Under the pieces are notes generated by a model that ran no database searches, was not told the origin of the DNA, and saw nothing but the letters and a program-made list of their open reading frames with translations. From contig CAJLUP010000060.1 of assembly GCA_905209865.1 (NCBI GenBank), positions 1 through 10,509 of the forward strand: a stretch of 10,509 nt of DNA, given 5' to 3'. The DNA is from an uncultured Lachnospiraceae bacterium (GTDB taxonomy: Bacteria; Bacillota; Clostridia; Lachnospirales; Lachnospiraceae). This document shows, in pieces, positions 1 through 6,032 of the stretch (the stretch's first letter is position 1; every line of letters starts with the position of its first letter). The position numbers and the translations under genes were made by a program.

Positions 1-55
1 CTACTTGAGAAAACGTGTAGGAAAAGCTGCAAAAGTAAAAGAATTAGTAAAATAG
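1..55 (+). CDS. rplS: 50S ribosomal protein L19, C-terminal end (partial)
   Basis: Only the last 17 codons and the TAG stop (53-55) are in the window; the first complete codon begins at base 2. The translated tail, YLRKRVGKAAKVKELVK, matches the conserved basic C-terminus of bacterial L19 (LYYLR-x-R-x-GKAA-x-x-KE). L19 is a 50S subunit protein located at the interface with the 30S subunit. An intrinsic terminator follows 11 bases after the stop, so this gene ends its own transcription unit. Finding rplS just before lepB and rbgA agrees with the common Firmicutes order. Confidence 0.85.
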   Translation, partial: YLRKRVGKAAKVKELVK

Positions 56-66
56 TAACCAGTGAG

Positions 67-101
67 AGGGACAATTACAAATTTGTATATTGTCCCTTTT
101 T
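67..101 (+). terminator. Rho-independent terminator after rplS
   Basis: The arms GGGACAAT (68-75) and ATTGTCCC (89-96) are exact inverse complements. Inner pairing TACAAA/TTTGTA (76-87) continues the stem with T88 bulged, and A67 pairs with T97. A run of five T (97-101) follows directly. This is a textbook intrinsic terminator for the transcript carrying rplS. Confidence 0.9.
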
Positions 102-195
102 AAAATATTAAGAAAGATTTTCGGGATTTCCCGGCAGCGGGAAAGGAAAGTTGATAGAAGCGGACAGTCGCGGAAGCGATTGAAGCGGAGGGGCT

Positions 196-870
196 ATGGG
201 AGAGTTAGACTTTCGGAAGAAACGTAAAAATACAAATGTGCGGGGAGCGGGAAGAAAACAAGGGAAAAGTTCCAAACAGCGTGAACTGCGCTTTGAAAAT
301 GAAAAAAGGGAAAAGCGGTCTTCCGGTAAACGCTGGGGCAGAAACAGAAACAGCGCAAAGGGGATTGTTTTGTGGGCAGTAGAACTTTTACTCGTCTGTA
401 TGACGGCTGTTTTCCTTGTGGCGGCATTCGGGCAGAGAGTGAATGTGATCGGAGATTCCATGTCTCCGGTTTTGAAAAATGGAAATGTCGTGATGATAAA
501 TCACTTTATTTATAATATAAAAAATCCTTCGAGAGGAGATATTGCAGCGTTTCAAAAAGATGGGGGCGATCTGTATTCTGTAAAGAGGATCGTAGGTCTT
601 CCCGGAGAGACAGTGCAGATCAAAGAAGGAGAGCTGCTTATCAATGGAAAACCTCTGAAAGAAGAGTACGCATCTGATATCGGATATGCGGGAACCGCAT
701 CCGAACCGGTCAAGTTAGGAAAAGAAGAATATTTCTTTTTAGGGGATAATGATACTGCCAGTGATGACAGCAGGGAAAAAGCGATTGGTAAGATTAAGAA
801 AAAAGATATTTACGGAAAAGTTTGGTTTGTTATAAAACCGTGGTCTGAGATCGGTTTTGTCTCAGATTGA
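196..870 (+). CDS. lepB: Type I signal peptidase (first of two)
   Basis: This 224-residue membrane serine protease cleaves signal peptides from exported preproteins on the outer face of the membrane. It has a very basic N-terminal tail (residues 1-56, rich in Lys/Arg), one membrane segment (about 57-77), then the catalytic domain. Box B is GDSMSP with nucleophile Ser88. Box D is VKRIVGLPGE with general base Lys130. Box E is FFLGDNDTASDDSR (181-193), where the usual GDNRxxSxDSR has Asp186 in place of Arg. The ATG at 196 is preceded by GGAGGGG (186-192), which fixes the start. The next gene, rbgA, begins 17 bases after the stop, so the two are probably cotranscribed. The tail is longer than in typical Gram-positive Sip proteins, which start only a few residues before the membrane segment. 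Family assignment is secure; a preferred substrate set for this copy cannot be inferred. Confidence 0.93.
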   Translation: MGELDFRKKRKNTNVRGAGRKQGKSSKQRELRFENEKREKRSSGKRWGRNRNSAKGIVLWAVELLLVCMTAVFLVAAFGQRVNVIGDSMSPVLKNGNVVMINHFIYNIKNPSRGDIAAFQKDGGDLYSVKRIVGLPGETVQIKEGELLINGKPLKEEYASDIGYAGTASEPVKLGKEEYFFLGDNDTASDDSREKAIGKIKKKDIYGKVWFVIKPWSEIGFVSD

Positions 871-887
871 TTTTAGGAGGGCGATTC

Positions 888-1727
888 ATGCATTTTCAAT
901 GGTATCCGGGGCATATGACGAAAGCCCGCAGAATGATGCAGGAGAATATAAAATTGATCGATCTGATCATTGAGCTTGTAGATGCGCGGGTTCCGCTTGG
1001 CAGCAGGAATCCGGACATTGATGAGTTGGGGAAAAATAAGGCGCGTCTGATCTTATTGAATAAATCAGATCTTGCAGAAGAACGGCTCAATGACGAATGG
1101 ATCGAGTATTTTAAAGAAAAGGGATATTCTGCCGTAAAGGTGAATTCTAAAAAAGGCGGGGGGATGAACCAGATTCGTGCTGCGATTCAGGAAGCATGTA
1201 AAGAAAAGACAGAACGAGACAGGAAAAGAGGCATTTTAAACAGACCTGTCCGGGCGATGGTTGTAGGCATCCCGAATGTCGGAAAATCTACGTTTATTAA
1301 TTCTCTTGCAGGAAAAGCGTGTACAAAGACAGGAAATAAGCCCGGAGTTACGAAAGGAAAGCAGTGGATCAGACTGAATAAAAACGTGGAGCTTCTTGAT
1401 ACACCGGGAATTTTGTGGCCGAAATTTGAAGATCAGGAAGTCGGAAAAAAACTGGCTTTTATCGGATCGATCAAAGATGAGATCCTTCAGACAGAGGAGC
1501 TTTCTACAGAACTGATCAAATTTTTGAATGCAAAATATCCGGGAGTGCTGGAAGAAAAATATAGTATCGAACATTCGGAAGATGGATATGAATGTCTTGC
1601 TTCTATTGCAAAGAGCAGACATTGTGTTGTACGTGGAAGTGAGCTTGACACAGAGAAAGCTGCGGCGATTCTTCTTGATGATTTCCGAAGCGGAAAATTA
1701 GGACGGATCTCTTTGGAGCGTCCATAG
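888..1727 (+). CDS. rbgA: Ribosome biogenesis GTPase RbgA (YlqF)
   Basis: This 279-residue GTPase acts in a late step of 50S subunit assembly in Firmicutes. The GTPase motifs are circularly permuted, as in the YlqF/YawG class: G4 NKSD (58-61) comes first, then G1 GIPNVGKST (127-135), G2 with GVT (153-155) and G3 DTPG (171-174). The N-terminus FQWYPGHMTKA is characteristic of the family, and the C-terminal region (about 190-279) corresponds to the RNA-binding domain. The ATG at 888 is chosen because AGGAGG lies at 875-880; a longer reading from TTG 867 would place the Shine-Dalgarno inside the gene. It sits between two signal peptidase genes, downstream of rplS and upstream of rnhB, which is close to the B. 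subtilis rplS-ylqF-rnhB order. Length and motifs are normal. Confidence 0.95.
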   Translation: MHFQWYPGHMTKARRMMQENIKLIDLIIELVDARVPLGSRNPDIDELGKNKARLILLNKSDLAEERLNDEWIEYFKEKGYSAVKVNSKKGGGMNQIRAAIQEACKEKTERDRKRGILNRPVRAMVVGIPNVGKSTFINSLAGKACTKTGNKPGVTKGKQWIRLNKNVELLDTPGILWPKFEDQEVGKKLAFIGSIKDEILQTEELSTELIKFLNAKYPGVLEEKYSIEHSEDGYECLASIAKSRHCVVRGSELDTEKAAAILLDDFRSGKLGRISLERP

Positions 1728-1851
1728 TATTTACGGAACAAAGAAACGTACAGAACAGGAAAAATGCGTGAACAGCAGAGGCTGGGGAGAACAGCGGAAG
1801 CTGCAAAAGAATGACAGCGAAAAGATGTTTGTATAGCAGAGGTTGACTTGA

Positions 1852-2388
1852 ATGAAAGATGTAATAAAAGAACTTGCAGGATGGATCATATCGATTTTAT
1901 TGATTGTGGCGGCATCTTATCTGATCGTTACATTTGTCGGACAGAGAACGCAGGTAAGTGGTTCTTCTATGGAAACGACACTGTCGGACGGAGATCATCT
2001 TGTTGTAGATAAGATCTCGTATCGTTTTCGAGAACCGCAGCGTTACGAGATCGTTGTATTTCCGTACCGGTATGAAAAAAATACTTACTATATTAAACGG
2101 ATCATCGGACTTCCGGGAGAAACAGTTCAGATTGTAGACGGATATATTTATATAAACGGAAAACAGCTTGATGAGCATTATGGAAATGAAATAATAGAAG
2201 AAGCAGGAATGGCGGCAGAACCGATTACTCTCGGGGAAGACGAATATTTTGTAATGGGAGATAACCGGAATAACAGTCAGGACAGCCGGGTTTCTGATGT
2301 AGGCGCGATCCATAGAAATGAATTGATGGGACGCGCGTGGATACGGATTTGGCCGTTTGATAAATTCGGAGTGATAAAACATGAGTAA
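1852..2388 (+). CDS. lepB: Type I signal peptidase (second of two)
   Basis: This is a second membrane signal peptidase of 178 residues, the compact Gram-positive form. It has a short cytoplasmic N-terminus (1-10), one membrane segment (about 11-29), box B SGSSM with nucleophile Ser39, box D IKRIIGLPGE with general base Lys82, and the full canonical box E GDNRNNSQDSR (136-146). AGAGG at 1838-1842 lies 9 bases before the ATG. The gene comes 124 bases after rbgA and overlaps rnhB by 8 bases, so translation of the two is probably coupled. It differs from the first lepB in lacking the basic tail and in keeping the canonical Arg in box E. This points to an old duplication or two distinct subfamilies rather than a recent copy. 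Confidence 0.94.
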   Translation: MKDVIKELAGWIISILLIVAASYLIVTFVGQRTQVSGSSMETTLSDGDHLVVDKISYRFREPQRYEIVVFPYRYEKNTYYIKRIIGLPGETVQIVDGYIYINGKQLDEHYGNEIIEEAGMAAEPITLGEDEYFVMGDNRNNSQDSRVSDVGAIHRNELMGRAWIRIWPFDKFGVIKHE

Positions 2389-3148
2389 AAGTATCGCACA
2401 GATTAAAGCAGAGTTTGAACAGGCGGATGGGAACAGACGCGCAGAATTGTATGATATGTATGGCGATGATGCGCGCAGCGGCGTTCAGAAACTGATCGCT
2501 TCCTATCGAAAAAAAGAAGAGGCGCTTCGCTTAGAGCGGGAGCGCCTTTCTCGCATGCAAAGTTATGAGAGAAAATACAAAGATGCAAAAATGATATGCG
2601 GGATAGACGAAGCGGGGCGGGGACCTTTGGCAGGTCCGGTCGTGGCAGGCGCGGTTATTTTGCCGAAAGATTGTGAGATTTTATATTTGAATGATTCAAA
2701 GAAACTTTCGGCATCCAGAAGAGAAGCGCTCTATGATGAAATTATGGAAAAGGCGGTGGCAGTCGGCGTCGGGATGGCAAGTCCTGCAAGAATTGACGAG
2801 ATCAATATATTACAGGCAACCTATGAAGCGATGCGTAAAGCGGTGGAGCAGCTTTCGGTTGTTCCGGATCTTCTTCTAAACGATGCGGTTACGATTCCTG
2901 GTATACCATATCGTCAAGTGCCGATCATCAAAGGAGATGCAAAAAGTGTTTCGATCGCCGCGGCAAGTATTATTGCAAAGGTGACAAGAGACCGACTAAT
3001 GATGCAGTATGACGAGATTCTTCCTGAATATGGTTTTGCTCATAATAAAGGATATGGATCTCAAAGTCATATTGAAGCGCTCAGGCGTGTCGGGGCAAGT
3101 TCTATTCACAGACGTTCTTTTATTAAAAATTTTATTTCAGAACAATAA
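2381..3148 (+). CDS. rnhB: Ribonuclease HII
   Basis: RNase HII cleaves RNA in RNA/DNA hybrids and nicks DNA 5' of misincorporated single ribonucleotides. The protein has 255 residues. An N-terminal extension (about 1-70, helical and charged) is usual for Firmicutes RNase HII. The catalytic domain opens with GIDEAGRGPLAGPV (74-87). By comparison with E. coli RNase HII (D16, E17, D108, D126), the metal ligands should be D76, E77, D168 and D186; the 18-residue spacing of the last two is preserved. Other family motifs are NDSKKLS (104-110), the KGD motif (184-186), AASIIAKVTRD (194-204) and the HNKGYGS segment near 221. The start ATG overlaps the end of lepB-2 by 8 bases. There is no sign of damage. 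Confidence 0.95.
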   Translation: MSKSIAQIKAEFEQADGNRRAELYDMYGDDARSGVQKLIASYRKKEEALRLERERLSRMQSYERKYKDAKMICGIDEAGRGPLAGPVVAGAVILPKDCEILYLNDSKKLSASRREALYDEIMEKAVAVGVGMASPARIDEINILQATYEAMRKAVEQLSVVPDLLLNDAVTIPGIPYRQVPIIKGDAKSVSIAAASIIAKVTRDRLMMQYDEILPEYGFAHNKGYGSQSHIEALRRVGASSIHRRSFIKNFISEQ

Positions 3149-3210
3149 ACTGTGAAAAATATTTGAAAACAAAATATGACAGAAGAAAAAAGCAATAAGA
3201 ATGTGGTAAA

Positions 3211-3573
3211 ATGGATCAAAGAATGAAAAGAAATAACAGATCTGTCGGAACGGCGTATGAGCAGGCGGCAGGATATTATCTGGAACAAAACGGATATGAG
3301 CTGTTGGAGTATAATTATAGATGTCGGAGCGGAGAGATTGATATTATCGCGAAAGACGGAGATTGTTATGTATTTTGTGAAGTAAAATACCGTTCGGGAA
3401 AGCAGGCAGGAAGTCCGTTGGAAGCGGTTGATTTAAGAAAGCAAAAGAAGATCTTTCGGTGTGCCATGTATTATACAGTGCAGCATGGTATCGGGGATGA
3501 GCCGTGCCGTTTTGATGTGATCGGGGTGGAAGGAACAGAAATCATGCATATAAAAAATGCATTTACGGGGTGA
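3211..3573 (+). CDS. yraN: YraN/UPF0102 family predicted endonuclease-like protein
   Basis: This 120-residue protein belongs to the UPF0102 (YraN) family, which has a restriction-endonuclease-like fold. The signature is visible: G-x-x-YEQAA-x-YLEQNGYELLEYNYR near the N-terminus, then SGEIDIIAKDG (40-50) with E42 and D44, and CEVKYR (56-61) with E57 and K59. This gives the E-x-D...ExK nuclease core. The family's function is unproven; a role in DNA processing is inferred from fold and from its frequent neighbour rnhB, 62 bases upstream here. The start is uncertain: neither ATG 3211 nor ATG 3223 (four codons later) has a good Shine-Dalgarno, and conserved sequence begins only after the second. 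The stop at 3571-3573 lies within the ribosome-binding region of the next gene, so coupling is likely. Confidence 0.88.
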   Translation: MDQRMKRNNRSVGTAYEQAAGYYLEQNGYELLEYNYRCRSGEIDIIAKDGDCYVFCEVKYRSGKQAGSPLEAVDLRKQKKIFRCAMYYTVQHGIGDEPCRFDVIGVEGTEIMHIKNAFTG

Positions 3574-3577
3574 TCGT

Positions 3578-4426
3578 ATGAGTTTAGGATTGATCTATAA
3601 AAACGAAGAACATATTTTTGATGAAGTGTGCGGGCAGACTCCCTTTTTAACTTATCCGATGTTTGATAAGACCGGCATTGTGCGAAATGCGTTTTCAACG
3701 CGGATGGGCGGAGTGAGCGAAGGGTATTATGCGTCTTTGAATCTTAGCTTTGACAGAGGAGACGACAGAGATGCGGTCTTGGAAAATTTTAGAAGGATAG
3801 CGGCGGCGATCGGGACAGACTGCGAGAATATGGTTTTGTCCAGACAGACGCATACGACAAATGTGCGTGTTGTTACAGAGGAAGATAAAGGAAAAGGAAC
3901 TCTGAAAGAACGGAATTATTCAGATGTAGACGGTCTTGTGACGAACGTGCCCGGAATTTGTCTTGTTACTTCCTACGCGGATTGCGTTCCGCTCTATTTT
4001 GTTGATCCGGTGAAGAAAGTGATCGGATTGAGTCATTCAGGCTGGAGAGGAACGGTTGGAAAGATCGGAAAAGAGACAGTTCGGATTATGTGCGATCGAT
4101 TTGGGTCTGATCCGTCGGACATATTGGCGGCGGTAGGTCCGTCCATATGTCAGCAATGCTATGAAGTGAGCGGGGATGTGATTGATCAGTTTAAAAATGC
4201 ATTTGATGAGAAAGAGTGGGAGCGTTTATTTTATAGAAAAAGAAACGGAAAATATCAGCTTGACTTGTGGAAGGCAAATGAATTGATCTTTCGCGAATCC
4301 GGGATCAGACCGGAGCATATTGCAGTTACAAATGTATGTACTCACTGTAACAGCAAGATTTTATATTCTCATCGGGAAACAGGAGATAAAAGAGGCAATT
4401 TATGTGCGTTTCTTGCATTGAAATAA
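3578..4426 (+). CDS. pgeF: YfiH/PgeF family protein (multicopper polyphenol oxidase-like; purine nucleoside phosphorylase)
   Basis: The 282-residue protein belongs to the YfiH (DUF152) family. Members have been described as zinc-dependent purine nucleoside phosphorylases or adenosine deaminases, as laccase-like oxidases, and in E. coli (PgeF) as peptidoglycan-editing factors. Visible motifs are SRQTHTTNV (88-96), SYADCVPLYF (132-141), LSHSGWRGT (151-159), GPSICQQCYEV (187-197) and CTHC...YSHRETGDKRG (254-273). By analogy with E. coli YfiH the metal ligands should be His92, Cys136 and His153. The ATG at 3578 is preferred because ACGGGG/TGAT directly upstream serves as ribosome-binding site; an in-frame ATG at 3557 would lie inside yraN without a site. 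The in vivo substrate cannot be decided from sequence. Confidence 0.9.
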   Translation: MSLGLIYKNEEHIFDEVCGQTPFLTYPMFDKTGIVRNAFSTRMGGVSEGYYASLNLSFDRGDDRDAVLENFRRIAAAIGTDCENMVLSRQTHTTNVRVVTEEDKGKGTLKERNYSDVDGLVTNVPGICLVTSYADCVPLYFVDPVKKVIGLSHSGWRGTVGKIGKETVRIMCDRFGSDPSDILAAVGPSICQQCYEVSGDVIDQFKNAFDEKEWERLFYRKRNGKYQLDLWKANELIFRESGIRPEHIAVTNVCTHCNSKILYSHRETGDKRGNLCAFLALK

Positions 4427-4654
4427 ATGTTATTCGTGTAAGAATGCTGACAGGAAGGACACTGCCGGAATGGGCGTCGCCAGACGGAACGTCGGAAGGA
4501 GCGATGTCGGACAAAATACGGGTAGAATAAATGGTGCCGGGGCGGAATCCTGTTAGACATAAGTGATGTCAGGATAAATGCTGTCATGGTGAATAAAAAG
4601 ACGGCGGGTAGGATCAGGCTGTAAAAGTACAGAAAACGGAAGGAGAATCGCGGA
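4427..4654 (+). other. 228-base spacer between pgeF and mscS, no supported gene
   Basis: The stretch is purine-rich and has more G than its neighbours. It has no terminator with a T-tract and no convincing sigma-A promoter. It contains very short reading frames (for example 4444-4530, 28 codons, MLTGRTLPEW...) that lack Shine-Dalgarno sequences. Small hairpins such as GACAT-AAGTG-ATGTC (4556-4570) are present. The mscS ribosome-binding site is at its end. Confidence 0.5.
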
Positions 4655-5653
4655 ATGTATGCACAGGTTATAAAAGGAATAAAAATAGGAAACCGTTTCC
4701 TGTCAGCTGTGGGGACGGGAAGCACATCTCAGCAGGATATGAAAGATGTCCTCGAGACTGCCGGAGAGGTGAAGGCAGAGGCGACTGAAGAAGTGAATCG
4801 ATTTATCGAGTTCTTTCAAGATAATATTCCGAATTTGATTAGTTTCGGAATTAAAGTTGTTCTTGCTCTTATCTTTTTCTTTATCGGAAGTAAGGTGATC
4901 AAATGGATTCGAAAAGTGATCCGAAAATCATTTGAGAGAAGTAATGTCGATGCAGGCGTGAAGCAGTTTATTGATTCGGTAATTAAATTCAGTTTATATG
5001 CGATCCTGATCTTTATGATCGCGACCAACTTTGGGGTGGAGTCCTCGTCAGTAGCGGCTTTGATTGCTTCGGCAGGTGTTGCGATCGGTTTGGCTGTCCA
5101 GGGGAGTTTGTCCAATTTCGCAGGCGGTATTTTAATCTTGATCTTGAAGCCGTTTACTGTGGGCGATTATATTATCGTAACGCAGGAAAATATTGAGGGA
5201 ACAGTAAAGGAAATTCAGATATTTTATACAAAGCTGGCTACGATCGATAACCAGACGGTTGTTGTTCCAAACAGCATTCTGACGAACAACAGCCTTACAA
5301 ATGTAACAGCAAGACCTGAGCGAAAACTGGATTTGAAAGTAGGGATTTCTTATGAGGCAGATTTAAGGAAGGCGAAACAGATCGTAGAGGAAAAACTGTG
5401 TGATGATCCTTCAATCATACAGGATGAAGAGAAAAGGGTGTTTGTGGATTCTCTTGGAGACAGCGCTGTTGTGATCGGACTTCGGGCGTGGGTTAAGACA
5501 GATGAGTATTGGACGACAAGATGGAGGATTTTAGAAGAGATCAAACTTACTTTTGATGAAGAAGGAATCGAGATTCCGTATAATCAGTTGACCGTTCATA
5601 TGAAAGCGGATGGACAGGGTGCAGATGAAAAGGTAAAAACGGAAAAAATGTAA
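4655..5653 (+). CDS. mscS: MscS-type small-conductance mechanosensitive channel
   Basis: This 332-residue membrane channel opens on membrane tension and releases solutes during hypo-osmotic shock. It has an N-terminal polar segment (1-58) with an acidic, coiled-coil-like stretch around 28-50, TM1 (about 60-78), TM2 (about 108-125), and the pore-lining TM3 plus its amphipathic continuation (about 129-165). TM3 shows the Ala/Gly packing pattern IASAGVAIGLAVQGSLSNF. The beta domain follows with KPFTVGDYI (165-173), the segment EGTVKEIQIFYTKLATIDNQ and the VVPNS motif (203-207), then the alpha/beta domain. It ends in a charged tail after about residue 315. AAGGAG at 4640-4645 supports the ATG. 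The protein is longer than the 286-residue E. coli MscS, mostly because of the N-terminal extension. It stands after a 228-base gap and is probably its own unit. Confidence 0.93.
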   Translation: MYAQVIKGIKIGNRFLSAVGTGSTSQQDMKDVLETAGEVKAEATEEVNRFIEFFQDNIPNLISFGIKVVLALIFFFIGSKVIKWIRKVIRKSFERSNVDAGVKQFIDSVIKFSLYAILIFMIATNFGVESSSVAALIASAGVAIGLAVQGSLSNFAGGILILILKPFTVGDYIIVTQENIEGTVKEIQIFYTKLATIDNQTVVVPNSILTNNSLTNVTARPERKLDLKVGISYEADLRKAKQIVEEKLCDDPSIIQDEEKRVFVDSLGDSAVVIGLRAWVKTDEYWTTRWRILEEIKLTFDEEGIEIPYNQLTVHMKADGQGADEKVKTEKM

Positions 5654-5755
5654 CAGTTTCCCCATAACGTCTTGATTGTCTGTTAGAGTGATCGGAGTGG
5701 ATGCAGAGGAGTCGTTGGGGGATTAGCTGGGGCAGTGAAAAAACTAAAAAAGTAG

Positions 5756-5784
5756 TTGAAATTTATAACAAAATAAGATATAAT
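5756..5784 (+). promoter_or_regulatory. Sigma-A type promoter for tRNA-Thr
   Basis: TTGAAA (-35, 5756-5761) and a perfect TATAAT (-10, 5779-5784) are separated by exactly 17 bases in an A/T-rich background. Transcription would start near 5790-5793, about 25 bases before the mature tRNA. Confidence 0.85.
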
Positions 5785-5791
5785 AAATAAG

Positions 5792-5809
5792 GTTCGTGTT
5801 GATACGAAC
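5792..5809 (+). other. Small hairpin in the 5' leader of the tRNA precursor
   Basis: GTTCGT (5792-5797) and ACGAAC (5804-5809) are exact inverse complements around a six-base loop. The stem begins at the predicted transcription start and ends five bases before the tRNA. It may protect or present the leader for RNase P; this role is inference. Confidence 0.5.
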
Positions 5810-5814
5810 TTTAT

Positions 5815-5887
5815 GCCGGAATAGCTCAGCAGGTAGAGCACTTCACTCGTAATGAAGGGGTCGTCAGTTCAAGTCTGATTTCCGGCT
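5815..5887 (+). tRNA. tRNA-Thr (anticodon CGU)
   Basis: A full cloverleaf can be drawn. The acceptor stem is GCCGGAA (5815-5821) with TTCCGGC (5880-5886) and discriminator T5887. The D arm is GCTC...GAGC. The anticodon stem is CTTCA/TGAAG with loop CTCGTAA, giving anticodon CGT, which reads ACG (threonine). The T arm is GTCAG-TTCAAGT-CTGAT. The 3' CCA is not encoded (TTAA follows), so it must be added by tRNA nucleotidyltransferase. The gene has its own promoter and terminator and is a single-tRNA unit. Confidence 0.95.
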
Positions 5888-5891
5888 TAAT

Positions 5892-5928
5892 AAAAAACGC
5901 AGTTCTGATTTTTCAGGACTGCGTTTTT
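5892..5928 (+). terminator. Rho-independent terminator after tRNA-Thr
   Basis: CGCAGTTCTGA (5898-5908) pairs with TCAGGACTGCG (5913-5923) with one G-T pair and a TTTT loop. Flanking A and T runs extend the stem, and TTTTT (5924-5928) follows. It is a very strong intrinsic terminator a few bases after the tRNA. Confidence 0.93.
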
Positions 5929-5962
5929 ATGATCCATAAAAAGAGAAATAATGGATGTTTGC

Positions 5963-5991
5963 TTTTAAAATCTAGAGAAATCGTATATAAT
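5963..5991 (+). promoter_or_regulatory. Possible promoter for the M18 aminopeptidase gene
   Basis: A perfect TATAAT -10 box (5986-5991) lies 17 bases after a weak -35 box TTTTAA (5963-5968). It sits between the tRNA terminator and the aminopeptidase start, where a promoter is needed. The -35 match is poor, so confidence is moderate. Confidence 0.5.
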
Positions 5992-6032
5992 AAAAAAGAA
6001 AATAATTTTGAAATAAAGAAGGGGGTTATCTT

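Noticed and set aside
867..887. Longer N-terminus of RbgA from TTG 867
   Set aside because: The added residues come from the Shine-Dalgarno region, and family members begin close to the FQWYPGHM motif.
3163..3212. Promoter-like TTGAAA (3163-3168) and TAAAAT (3207-3212) before yraN
   Set aside because: The spacing is 38 bases, and the -10-like box would overlap the start codon.
3557..3577. Longer N-terminus of the YfiH/PgeF protein from ATG 3557
   Set aside because: It would lie within yraN without a ribosome-binding site, whereas ATG 3578 has GGGGTGAT directly in front.
4444..4530. 28-codon plus-strand frame beginning MLTGRTLPEW
   Set aside because: It has no Shine-Dalgarno sequence and no recognisable motif, and its length can arise by chance.
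4369..4725. 118-codon minus-strand reading frame across the pgeF-mscS spacer
   Set aside because: It overlaps both flanking genes, has an unusual Phe/Pro/Arg-rich composition typical of an antisense shadow, and has no ribosome-binding site.
5660..5720. Possible stem CCCCATAACG with CGTTGGGG after mscS as a terminator
   Set aside because: The loop is more than 40 bases, the stem has a bulge, and no T-tract follows.
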